Shown in pieces: positions 34,247 through 42,245 of a stretch of 64,000 bases of DNA. A model generated the notes under the pieces. The model had not been told where the DNA came from. It worked only from the letters and a program-made list of their open reading frames with translations, and made no database searches. How positions within the stretch are numbered: the stretch's first letter is position 1; each line of letters begins with the position of its first letter. The stretch is from DATFVJ01 sp963826515 (GTDB taxonomy: Bacteria > Actinomycetota > Actinomycetes > Streptosporangiales > Streptosporangiaceae): contig CAWGXI010000016.1 in NCBI GenBank assembly GCA_963826515.1, positions 248,001 to 312,000 on the forward strand. Direction: 5' to 3'. Both the position numbers and the translations under genes were made by a program.

Positions 34247-36658
34247 GTGAGCCTGGTATTCGCCGCTGGCCTCGCGCTGCTGTGCGCGGCCGCGATCCTT
34301 GGCGTGATACCCGGATTCGGCGCCACCGCCCGGCAACCCTCCGCCCCTCCGCCACCGGCTGCCACACCACCACCCTCTGCCGCACTCTCTGCCGCACCAC
34401 CCTCTGCCGCACCCTCTGCCGCACCACCACCCTCTGCCGCACTACCACCCCCCGCCGCGCCACCACCCTCCGCCGCACCCTCGGTCACCCCCCAGTTCTT
34501 CCGCGGGCGGTGGGCGTGGATGTCCATGAGAGGCCCGCTCGTGCCGGCAGTCCCGTATCTGCTCGCCGCGGCGGGATCGGCATGCCTGGCGGTGGCAGGC
34601 GCCGGCGCGGTCGCCGGGCACACCGCGCGGCTCGTACTCGCCAGTTCACCCGGCTCCGGCGGCCTCGACCTGGCCAGCCTTGGCAGCGTCAGCCTGACCG
34701 CGGACCGGCTCTCCGGGCTGTTCCTGCTGATCGCGTTCGGCGCGGCGGTGCCGGTGTCGCTAGTGGCGGCGGGCCGAGGGCGGCAATCCATCAGCGCCGC
34801 TGATCACATGTGCTATAGCCCACGCGATCCACGGCGCTGTCGCGGGTGCACAGTCAGGCAGGGACGGCTGGGGGCGGCGTGCGCGCTCACCCTCGTCTCG
34901 GTCGCGGTGGTCGTCACCGCCCAGGGCGCCTTCGTGCTGCTGTTCGCCTGGGAGTCCCTGACGATCGCGTTCTACCTGCTCGCGGGATTCGACCGGAGAC
35001 TGCGCGGCCGGCCGACAGGTGCGCTGTTGACGCTGGTGTTCGGCAAGATCAGCGGCGTCTCGCTGCTGGCCGGCCTGCTGCTGCTCGCTGCCCGCTCTGG
35101 CTCACTCAACCTGGCCAGCTTCGCCCACGTCCCACCGGGCCCGGCGCGCACCACCGCCTACGCGCTGCTCCTGCTCGGATTCGCGATCAAGGTGGGCCTG
35201 GTCCCCGTGCAGGCATGGCTCCCCCGCGGCTATGCTGCCGCGCCAGGCCAGGCCCGTGCGATCATGGCGGGCGTAGCGGTGAACGCGGGTTTCTACGGCC
35301 TGTGGCGAACCTTCGCGCTGCTCGGACCGCCGCCGCGGTGGCTGACGGGGACACTGCTCGTGCTTGCCGGATTCACCGCGATCCTCGGCATCGCCCACGC
35401 CGCAGTGCAGGCCAGCCTGCCACGTGTGATGGCCTATTCCAGCGTGGAGAACACCGGACTGATTTTGGTGGGCTTCTGCGTGGCACTCATAGGGGCCACC
35501 GGGTCTGATCCGCGTCTCGTCGCGGCCGGGTTGCTCGCCGCGACCCTGCAGGTGACCGCTCATACGGCGGGCAAGTCGCTGCTGTTCACGACCGGCACCA
35601 AGATCCAGGCGGCCGCCGGGACGGGTGACCTCGACGCGCTGCGTGGCGCGGCGCGGGGCGCCCCGTGGAACGGGACCGGGTTCGCCATCGGCGCGCTGAC
35701 GCTCGCCGGACTGCCGCTGACCGCGGGGTTTGTGTCCGAATGGTTCCTGCTTGAGTCGCTGATGCAGCAGTTCCGGGTGCCCGGGCTTGGGTTCCGGCTA
35801 GTACTCGCGGTAGCCGGCGCCGCCGTCGCGCTGACCGTAGGTTTCGCCGGGGTGACCTTTGTCAGGCTGGTCGGGCTTGTCGTACTGGGCCCCCCGCTAG
35901 GCAACCCGCCCGGTAACCCGCCCGGCGTCCAGGCTGGTAACCCGCATGACACCCGGCTGGGCTCCCGGCATGCCGAGGCTGACGGCGGCCGTAGCAGCAC
36001 GCCAGACGACGGCTGGCTCGGCAGGGCCGCGATCGCGGTTCTCGCCGCGGCATGCCTGGCGCTCGCCGCGCTGACACCGCTCGAAATCCGGGTGATCGGT
36101 GCGGGCCTCGCTCCGCTGGTCCGGGCGCCGGTGACCGCCGGCGCGCTGACCTCGCCTTGGGTGGTCGGCCCGGTGTTCCGCGGGTTCTCGATCCTGTCGC
36201 CGTCGTGGTTGTGGATCGTGATGCCCGCACTCCTCACTGCGGTCGCTGTGATCACCTGGCTCGCGGCGGGAACACGGCTGCTGCGGATCCGGCGGGTGCC
36301 CGCGTGGCGCTCCGCGAGCGCGGGCGTTGAAGGCGCCGACCAGTACACGGCGTTCGGGTACACCAATCCCACCCGCAGGGTGCTTGCCGGCTTCCTGCTC
36401 ACCCGTGCCGAACTGCACAGGATCGAGGTCCCCGCCGACACGGGCGGCGAGCCGGGCGCGCCCGTCATTCCCCATCTGCGTTACACCTCCGACGTCGTCG
36501 AACTGGTAGAGGAAATCGTGTACCGGCCCGCCGTCCGCCCCGTGCTCTTGGCGGTCCGGGCAGTCAAACGGCTTCAATCTGGCCGCCTTGACGCCTACCT
36601 CGCGTATATGCTCATCGCGCTCGTGGCAATGATCGCCGTTGTGGCCGCGCTGAGCTAG
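34247..36658 (+). CDS. HyfB/HycC-like membrane subunit with low-complexity inserts
   Basis: Large proton-channel subunit (NuoL-like, compare Rv0083) of 803 residues. Landmarks are FAWESLTIAFYLLAGF (Glu), FAIKVGLVPVQAWLPRGYAA (Lys; usual His is Gln), MAYSSVENTGLILVGF, VTAHTAGKSLLFTTG and AGLPLTAGFVSEW. GTG 34247 is preferred: GGAGGT lies 8 bases upstream and a TM helix follows. ATG 34187 is the alternative. Three insertions break the fold: a Pro/Ala/Ser tract (about 30-85), a Cys/Arg-rich segment (about 180-205) coinciding with a DNA hairpin, and a GNPPGNPPG loop (about 545-585). The last 130 residues form a soluble tail before a final helix. Confidence 0.88.
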   Translation: MSLVFAAGLALLCAAAILGVIPGFGATARQPSAPPPPAATPPPSAALSAAPPSAAPSAAPPPSAALPPPAAPPPSAAPSVTPQFFRGRWAWMSMRGPLVPAVPYLLAAAGSACLAVAGAGAVAGHTARLVLASSPGSGGLDLASLGSVSLTADRLSGLFLLIAFGAAVPVSLVAAGRGRQSISAADHMCYSPRDPRRCRGCTVRQGRLGAACALTLVSVAVVVTAQGAFVLLFAWESLTIAFYLLAGFDRRLRGRPTGALLTLVFGKISGVSLLAGLLLLAARSGSLNLASFAHVPPGPARTTAYALLLLGFAIKVGLVPVQAWLPRGYAAAPGQARAIMAGVAVNAGFYGLWRTFALLGPPPRWLTGTLLVLAGFTAILGIAHAAVQASLPRVMAYSSVENTGLILVGFCVALIGATGSDPRLVAAGLLAATLQVTAHTAGKSLLFTTGTKIQAAAGTGDLDALRGAARGAPWNGTGFAIGALTLAGLPLTAGFVSEWFLLESLMQQFRVPGLGFRLVLAVAGAAVALTVGFAGVTFVRLVGLVVLGPPLGNPPGNPPGVQAGNPHDTRLGSRHAEADGGRSSTPDDGWLGRAAIAVLAAACLALAALTPLEIRVIGAGLAPLVRAPVTAGALTSPWVVGPVFRGFSILSPSWLWIVMPALLTAVAVITWLAAGTRLLRIRRVPAWRSASAGVEGADQYTAFGYTNPTRRVLAGFLLTRAELHRIEVPADTGGEPGAPVIPHLRYTSDVVELVEEIVYRPAVRPVLLAVRAVKRLQSGRLDAYLAYMLIALVAMIAVVAALS
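34330..34490. repeat. Pro/Ala/Ser-coding degenerate repeat in the hyfB-like gene
   Basis: Irregular copies of CTCTGCCGCACCACC-like units (multiples of 3) coding APPPSAALSAAPPSAAPSA. Frame is kept on both sides. Confidence 0.75.
34792..34839. repeat. Palindromic insertion in the hyfB-like gene
   Basis: CAGCGCCG...CGGCGCTG forms an 8 bp stem. Its interior carries ATAGCCCACGCGATCC, identical over 16 bases to the terminator-like hairpin at 13510-13525, with further similarity on the left (GATC...GTG). In frame it codes a Cys/Arg-rich stretch foreign to the membrane protein. It may be a dispersed REP-like element. Confidence 0.4.
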
Positions 36659-36678
36659 CAACGGCACCAGGCGCTGGC

Positions 36679-36758
36679 AGCGCCCGGCCCGCGCAGCGCC
36701 CGGCCCGCGCAGCGCCCGGCCCGCGCAGCGCCCGGCCCGCGCAGCGCCCGGCCCGCGC
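36679..36758. repeat. 16 bp tandem repeat, five copies
   Basis: Five perfect copies of AGCGCCCGGCCCGCGC in the gap after the hyfB-like gene. The unit is not a multiple of three, consistent with a non-coding position. Confidence 0.92.
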
Positions 36759-36853
36759 AGCGCTCCGCTTGGGAGCGGGTGCTAGCTGGGGGACACTGAT
36801 GGCTGTGTCATAAATCACGGCCGCGGATTTCCCGGCATTCACGGGGAGGGCCG

Positions 36854-37299
36854 ATGTCTGCCGCCAAGCCGTTCCGCCGCTTGCTCGTGGGCTGGGACGG
36901 GTCACGGGACGCGTCAGCAGCGCTGCCCGCGGCCGCGGCCATCGCCGGCGACGACGAGGGGCACGTGGTCGCCCTCGCTGTGCTGCAGCCCGTCTGGCAT
37001 GCGGAGACTGCGCAGGAACGATCGGCGAACGAGATTGCTGCCAGGGACCGGGTGAAAGGGCCGTTCGACGGCTGAATATCGAGCTCGCTGTCACCTGCCA
37101 GGCCCGGATAAATCTACATTTCGCCATGAATCAGCATATTCCGGACACCCTCTGCGATTATGCCGCCGAGCACGGATTCGACCTGCTAGTCCTCGGCCGC
37201 CGCGGTGACGGTGGTGCCGTCGCGGGCAAGCTGGGCCACGTCGCTGACGCGGTCGCCCGCACCGCTAGCGTCCCGCTCCTGCTAGTGTCCGCGCCCTGA
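36854..37299 (+). pseudogene. Universal stress protein, frameshifted
   Basis: UspA-fold protein. Part one (ATG 36854) has FRRLLVGWDGSRDASAALPA and HVVALAVLQPVW, then ends at a TGA after VKGPFDG. Homology resumes one frame over: LNIELAV..., IPDTLCDYAAEHGFDLLVLG, the ATP-loop-like RRGDGGAVAGKLGHVADAVA, and SVPLLLVSAP, stop 37299. A one-base loss near 37062 accounts for it. The region 37080-37140 is less GC-rich than its surroundings. Usp proteins are typical DosR-regulon members, in keeping with the neighbouring locus. Confidence 0.75.
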
Positions 37300-37518
37300 C
37301 ACGCACCGCCCACGGCGGATCACGAACCCGGGCCGGCCTTGGCAGGCCGCCCGCATGTCATAGATCAAGATGGGGCTGTGGATCGCGGCCAGAACATCCC
37401 CCTCGCCGCTGCACTCACCCGAAGAGGGTGACGTGCAGCCGTGATGATCCAGTGAGACTGGACGGGCAGGAATGGATGTCCCACGAGGGACGTACGTTGG
37501 TCCATGGAGGGTAGTCAA

Positions 37519-37902
37519 ATGTCGTCGTATCCATTGCTGGACGCGTTCTTGACGATGCTGTGGTTTTTTCTCTGGATTCTCTGGATCTTCCTGCTGGTCT
37601 GGATAATCATGGACGTCTTCCGCAGCCACGACCTCAGCGGATGGGCTAAGGCCCTTTGGCTCATCTTTATCATCGTGCTGCCCTTCCTCGGCGTGCTGGT
37701 CTACCTGATCGTGCGGGGTGGCAGCATGCAGGAACGCCAGGTCCGTCAGGCCCGGGCACAGGACGAGGCGATGCGCGCTTACGTGAAAGATGCGGCAGGT
37801 ACCAGCAGCGCCGACGAACTGGCCAAGCTCGCCGACCTGCGCGACCGTGGCGTCATCAGCGAGGCAGAGTTCCAGGCGGGCAAGGCCAAGATTCTGACTT
37901 GA
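37519..37902 (+). CDS. PLDc_N / SHOCT-domain membrane protein
   Basis: A 127-residue protein. Two helices (LWFFLWILWIFLLVWIIMDV and ALWLIFIIVLPFLGVLVYLI) form the phospholipase D N-terminal membrane module, with FRSHDLSGWAKALW between them. The C-terminal SHOCT motif DELAKLADLRDRGVISEAEF with QAGKAKIL follows. ATG 37519 has GGAGGG 9 bases upstream; an in-frame ATG at 37504 contains that ribosome site and is less likely. Common, functionally unassigned actinobacterial family. Confidence 0.88.
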   Translation: MSSYPLLDAFLTMLWFFLWILWIFLLVWIIMDVFRSHDLSGWAKALWLIFIIVLPFLGVLVYLIVRGGSMQERQVRQARAQDEAMRAYVKDAAGTSSADELAKLADLRDRGVISEAEFQAGKAKILT

Positions 37903-38048
37903 CCCGCTGGCGCGAGCAGGCGGGCCGCGGCAGGGGTTCCGAGGGCCGCCCCCGGGCTGGCGGATAGCACGCCTGGCAATGGCCCACCCGGCCCGGTCCG
38001 CCGTTGCCGTCCATCACCCAGGTGACCGTTGCCATTCCACCTCAACGC

Positions 38049-38093
38049 GGCTCCGCACGCCGGCGCGCTTGACCGCGCGGGAAGTGCGGAGCC
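38049..38093 (+). terminator. Long GC hairpin
   Basis: GGCTCCGCAC and GTGCGGAGCC pair perfectly, with a smaller inner stem. Located 150 bases after the SHOCT gene and before the nitroreductase promoter. Confidence 0.5.
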
Positions 38094-38160
38094 AGCCGCG
38101 CACCTAGTGCGGAATCGGCCGCGCCAGCCGATTTAATCCGGTCGAACGGGTCCGCATGAC

Positions 38161-38175
38161 AGGCCGTTCGGCCCT
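38161..38175. promoter_or_regulatory. Possible DevR/DosR-like box upstream of acg-like gene
   Basis: AGGCCGTTCGGCCCT is an inverted repeat with GGCC half-sites and a 4-base centre, 58 bases upstream of the nitroreductase start. It resembles the relaxed DevR/OsdR sites described for actinobacteria. GC-rich DNA yields such dyads by chance, so this is suggestive only. Confidence 0.3.
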
Positions 38176-38232
38176 GCTCGACTCGGCAGACCCGTGCTGT
38201 GGTTTATGTGACGCACAGGGAGGGCCGGTGAA

Positions 38233-39315
38233 ATGGGCACGTCCACAAGGAACGTGAGAGCCGACCGTCGTCGCGATCTCGGCCACAGGTTCGCCGTCCG
38301 CGCGGCCATTACGGCGCCGTCAGTGCACAACACTCAGCCGTGGTACTTCGTCAGCAGGAACGACGGCATCAGCTTGTACGCAGACTTCTCCCGTAATCTG
38401 CCGCGTACCGATCCGGGCGGCCGGGAGCTTGTGATCAGCTGCGGTGCCGCGCTGTTCAATTTGTACCTGGCCATGCGGCACCTGGGCTTCGCAGCCGATG
38501 TCCGGATGCTGCCCGATCCGCACCAGCCTGGCCTGCTCGCACAGGTTCACTGGGGACGCTGCCGCCGGCCGGATCGGGAAGAGGAATTGCTGTTCCACGC
38601 GATATCGCAGCGGCATACCCACTGCGGGGCATTCGCCGGGCGGCCACTGCCGCCAATGCTGATGGCCGAGCTTACCGCGGCCGCGGTTGCGGAACACGCG
38701 GGCCTGGCGATCATCGGTAACGGTGAGCAGCGCCGTCTGCTCGCCGAACTGATCCGCGGCGCAGAGGAGGCTCAGTGCGCCGACCCCGCGGCCGCCGACG
38801 AACTCGCCCGCTGGGCGGCGCCGGCCCGCAATGGCAGGCGTGACGGCGTGCCCGTCCACGGCCGCCAGCCCCAGGCCGTGGCTTTCGCCGACCGTGGTTT
38901 CGTATTCGACCACGGGCGGGCGCCCGTAGCCGATCCAGCACTTCAGCTGCCGGCTCATGCCTTCGGCACCACCGTACTGCTGACCACTCGCGGCGACCGG
39001 CGGCTCGACTGGCTGCTAGCTGGGCGCGCGCTACAGCGGCTATTGCTCCATGCGGCCGCATCCGACGTCAGCGCCGCGTATCACACCCAGCCACTCGAGC
39101 TTCCAGGGCCGCGCAGCAGGATCCAGGCCGAGATCGCGGACGGCGCGTCGCCTCAGGTGCTTCTTCGCGTCGGCTACGCCTCACATGCCCGGGTTACGCC
39201 CCGTCGTTCCGTCGCTGACGTACTCGTCGCACGCGTGCCCCGGGCCCGCATCGCCAGCACCGCGGTAGAGCACGGCGTGGCCGTGGGTGCGCTATCTGGC
39301 CGGCCGCGTTCATGA
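38233..39315 (+). CDS. Acg-like nitroreductase-fold protein
   Basis: A 360-residue nitroreductase-superfamily protein resembling M. tuberculosis Acg (Rv2032), a dormancy-regulon flavoprotein thought to sequester FMN. The family opening FAVRAAITAPSVHNTQPWYF (FMN contacts) and RNLPRTDPGGRELVISCGAA, then LFNLYLAMRHLGFAADVRML, are all present. The C-terminal copy of the fold shows AFGTTVLLTTRGDRRLDWLL and HAAASDVSAAYHTQPLELPG. ATG 38233 follows GGGAGGGCCGG. The gene stands alone but close to the Usp and hydrogenase-like genes. Confidence 0.88.
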   Translation: MGTSTRNVRADRRRDLGHRFAVRAAITAPSVHNTQPWYFVSRNDGISLYADFSRNLPRTDPGGRELVISCGAALFNLYLAMRHLGFAADVRMLPDPHQPGLLAQVHWGRCRRPDREEELLFHAISQRHTHCGAFAGRPLPPMLMAELTAAAVAEHAGLAIIGNGEQRRLLAELIRGAEEAQCADPAAADELARWAAPARNGRRDGVPVHGRQPQAVAFADRGFVFDHGRAPVADPALQLPAHAFGTTVLLTTRGDRRLDWLLAGRALQRLLLHAAASDVSAAYHTQPLELPGPRSRIQAEIADGASPQVLLRVGYASHARVTPRRSVADVLVARVPRARIASTAVEHGVAVGALSGRPRS

Positions 39316-39322
39316 TCCCTTC

Positions 39323-39347
39323 CCGGGTTAACCCTGGGTTAACCCGG
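39323..39347. terminator. Perfect 11 bp hairpin between convergent genes
   Basis: CCGGGTTAACC and GGTTAACCCGG with a 3-base loop, 8 bases after the acg-like stop and before the 3' end of the CoxE fragment; likely bidirectional. Confidence 0.65.
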
Positions 39348-39383
39348 CTGCGCTATCCGCGGGCAGCTGAAAGCGGAAACGGA

Positions 39384-39728
39384 TCACGCAGGTAGGGCCT
39401 GCGTCAGCCGGGTCAGCCGGGTCAGCCGGGTGGCGAACGTGAATACCCCGGCGCGGGCCCCTCCCGTGGCGCAGTAGAGCAACTGGAGCATCGCCCTCGC
39501 ATACGGCTCCATCGAGCCGGAGATGTCGCACAGCACCACCAGCCGCCGCGGCCGGGTCCGTGGCACGCCGTGGGCAAGCCGGAACGGCTCACCGCCGGTT
39601 CGCCGCGCCCTGCGCAACGTGGTGCGCAGGTCGGTGCGGCGGCCGGCCGGTTCCCGCCTGTGCCTGCGGGTCCGCCGCGGCGGTGTGGCGATGGCCAGCT
39701 CACGCATGAGCCTGGCAAGCAGCGTCAA
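39384..39728 (-). pseudogene. CoxE-like VWA protein fragment
   Basis: About 114 residues from the middle of a CoxE/VWA protein: TDLRTTLRRARRTGGEPFRL followed by the MIDAS strand RRLVVLCDISGSMEPYARAM (DxSxS) and AGVFTFATRLTRLT. Full CoxE proteins are about 350-400 residues, with an N-terminal domain and a complete VWA fold; both ends are missing. The C-terminal break coincides with a 9 bp repeat (GTCAGCCGG, three copies at 39403-39429). The protein would lack the rest of the metal site. Confidence 0.75.
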
Positions 39729-39740
39729 AGAATTACCCGG

Positions 39741-41399
39741 TCACAGGACGCTCCCGGGCTCACGCGGGTGCTTGGCGATGCCCGGCCTGGCCGCGGCAAG
39801 CCTTCCTACGTCCTCGGCGTGGTAGCGGGCGAGCAGTTCCTCCTCCTGGTGCTGCTTGGGGAACAGGAAGAAGACAAGCGCCGAGCCGAGCAAGATCGCG
39901 ACGATCCCCGCCGCATATGCCCAGTTGGCGCCGGTCAGGAACGACGACTTGGCCGCGGCTATGATCTGGCCGGCGTATTGCGGGTATTGCCTGGCGACTT
40001 CGGCCGCGCTCGAGAACGACTTCGTAAGCTGGTTCTGGACACTGGTGCTGACCTGCTTGCCATTCGGCGCCGCGCCGATCGCGGTCGCGAACGCTGCCGC
40101 ATATCCGGCCGTGAGCAGCGCACCGAGAATCGACTGCATGATCGCGCCCCCAAGATCACGCTGCAGGTCGGCGGTGCCTGAGGCCATGCCGGCCCGGTGA
40201 ACGGGCACCGACCCGGTGAGCGAGTGCGAGGCCGGTGTGCCCGCGAATCCGACCCCGATCCCGATGAACCCGTAGCCGAGGCCCACCTGCCAGAACGGGC
40301 TTCCCTCCCGCCAGACAAACAGCATCGTGAGGAAGCCAAGGAGGCAGAAGACGTAGCCGGTAAGCAGCGTGAACCTGGAACCCCGTGAAATGATCAGCTT
40401 GGCGGAAAAGGGCGCGACAAGCACCATGAGCGCGGCGGCCGGCAAGATAGCGAGACCCGCCTCAAGCGTCGAATCACCAAGAACGTTCTGGACGAACTGC
40501 TGGCCAATGAAGATAGCGGCCATGAGAGAACCGAACACGATGATCCCCGCGCATGCTGCGACCCAGAATACGCGGCGCCCGGCGATGTGCAGGTCGTACA
40601 GTGGCCATCTAGCACGGCGCTGCCGCAGGTAGAAAGCGATCCCGGCGGCAAGCGCGATCACCGACAGGCCCAGGGCCAACACGCCCTTGTCCGGTACGGC
40701 GGCGATATTGATGGCTAGCACCAGCGCCGCGACGAGGCACACGGATAGGACGCCGCCGAGGTTGTCCACCGGATCAGCGGTCTCGTTGACGTGGCTCGGT
40801 ACGAACGCGATCGCCATCAACAGGGCCGTGACGGCCAGCGGCAAGGTGGCCACGAAGACCGAACCCCACCAGAAGTGCTGCAACAACCAGCCCGCGATAG
40901 TCGGGCTGACCGCGGACATAGCGCCGCCGACGCCGGACCATAGCGCGATCGACCGGGTTCGCGCCGGTCCCGACCACATGGCGGTGATGAGTGCCAGCGT
41001 GGTCGGATAGGACATGCCTGCCGCCAGGCCGCCGAACACACGGGCCAGGAGCAGAACGCCGTCCGACGGCGCGAAGGCAGCAAGCAGGCACGCGGGGACA
41101 GATAGCAACATGCCGAGGACAAGCATCATCTTGCGTCCGTAGCGGTCGCCAAGCGCACCAAGGTAAATCACCGATGCGGCCAGGCCGAACGAGTAGCCGA
41201 CCGCGATCAGGTCGAGCGCCGTCTGCCCGGCGTCGAACGCCCTGCCGATAGACGGAAGCGCCACGTTAGCCACGGCAAGGTTCATGTTGGCGACCGCCGC
41301 GACCAGGATCAGCGAGATAAGCACCAGCCCGGCCCGTGCCGGGCCGGGCGTCGTTCCGGCCGGACTCGCCGTCGCCCTTGCCTCTGCCATCTCGCTCAT
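39741..41399 (-). CDS. MFS drug exporter, DHA2 (14-TMS) family
   Basis: Proton-coupled multidrug efflux permease of 552 residues. Motif A is YLGALGDRYGRKMMLVLGML; motif C-like regions and about 14 helices follow, including GSLMAAIFIGQQFVQNVLGD and GYGFIGIGVGFAGTPASHS. The C-terminus is a 40-residue soluble tail. ATG 41399 or the in-frame ATG 41390 are both acceptable. Substrate unknown. It is 12 bases upstream of the CoxE fragment on the same strand. Confidence 0.92.
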   Translation of the reverse strand: MSEMAEARATASPAGTTPGPARAGLVLISLILVAAVANMNLAVANVALPSIGRAFDAGQTALDLIAVGYSFGLAASVIYLGALGDRYGRKMMLVLGMLLSVPACLLAAFAPSDGVLLLARVFGGLAAGMSYPTTLALITAMWSGPARTRSIALWSGVGGAMSAVSPTIAGWLLQHFWWGSVFVATLPLAVTALLMAIAFVPSHVNETADPVDNLGGVLSVCLVAALVLAINIAAVPDKGVLALGLSVIALAAGIAFYLRQRRARWPLYDLHIAGRRVFWVAACAGIIVFGSLMAAIFIGQQFVQNVLGDSTLEAGLAILPAAALMVLVAPFSAKLIISRGSRFTLLTGYVFCLLGFLTMLFVWREGSPFWQVGLGYGFIGIGVGFAGTPASHSLTGSVPVHRAGMASGTADLQRDLGGAIMQSILGALLTAGYAAAFATAIGAAPNGKQVSTSVQNQLTKSFSSAAEVARQYPQYAGQIIAAAKSSFLTGANWAYAAGIVAILLGSALVFFLFPKQHQEEELLARYHAEDVGRLAAARPGIAKHPREPGSVL

Positions 41400-42170
41400 T
41401 TCCTAGTGGCAACGGGCGGCGAATCCGCCCCGCATTACCAATTCCACCGGTAACGAACCGGCAGGGGGCTGTCGCAGACCACCACGAGGGGCCAGGGCGC
41501 AAAGAAGCGATCGCTCGACTTGACAGCCGTTTCGCCGCCAACGCTGGGCGACCGTGGCGGCTCGCCCGCCGGCCGGCGTCGAGATGGAGATCGTCTTCCC
41601 TCGGCTCCGATGCTGCGGCAGCCCCATGGGTTCGCAATCATCTCTACCGGGTGAAGCGCCAGGGCATCGCCGTCGCGGTCCTGCGGCTGGCACACGATGG
41701 CCCACTGTGGGTCAGCCGTCGCGGTCCTGCGGCTCGCGCACGATGGCCCACTGTGGGTCAGCTACGACACCTGATGGCCCATTGTGTGTCACCGGCAGCA
41801 GGTGATCTCGGCCGGTGCCCACCGGGCGAGCTGGCTCCCTTGCTGGCTCCCGCCGCGGCAGGTGATCAGGCACGCGCCGCCGTTGGCTTCCACATGCCCG
41901 GCAGGACCAAGTCTCGTATCACGTGCCTTGGCATTTTCACCCATTGGCGCATCGCGCCACCGCCCATGATCGCCCGTTCCGCACCGTCCCGGTGATGTCG
42001 CTTACCCAGCCCGGCCGGGCGCCCTGTGGCGGCCCGCCTGCAGGCATGCACAACAGTACGGCGCACGGCTATCACCCGCATCAGGTGAGGCGTATTCGCG
42101 CTGGCCGCACGACGATTCTTCTTGGCCGCCCAACCTTGCACCGCAGTCCGGGCCGGGGCAGGGAGGAAAC
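41400..42170. other. Long intergenic region with a 46 bp repeat
   Basis: No recognisable protein or RNA gene on either strand; open frames here look like composition artefacts. A 46 bp direct repeat lies at 41669-41714 and 41715-41760, with a shortened third copy to about 41790. Confidence 0.5.
41669..41790. repeat. 46 bp direct repeat
   Basis: Two copies beginning GCCGTCGCGGTCCTGCGGCT and ending GATGGCCCACTGTGGGTCA, differing at two bases, plus a partial third (CTGATGGCCCATTGTGTGTCA). Each copy holds the small dyad CCCACTGTGGG. Confidence 0.9.
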
Positions 42171-42245
42171 TTGAACCTGCTTCGCCTGCTTGCCACCTGG
42201 GCCCCTCATGCCCAGCGGTCCCCTGGCGCCGGTGAGCGCCTGTGA
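42171..42245 (+). CDS. Coupled small ORF upstream of the ClC gene
   Basis: TTG 42171 follows an almost ideal ribosome site (GGGAGGAAAC). The 24-residue frame reads LNLLRLLATWAPHAQRSPGA to GERL, and its TGA overlaps the ClC GTG start as GTGA (42242-42245). It may serve mainly to load ribosomes for translational coupling. No homologue is recognised. Confidence 0.4.
   Translation: MNLLRLLATWAPHAQRSPGAGERL

Noticed and set aside
41435..41695. 86-codon minus-strand frame in the intergenic region
   Set aside because: No motif, no ribosome site, and an overlapping frame of similar quality; treated as non-coding.
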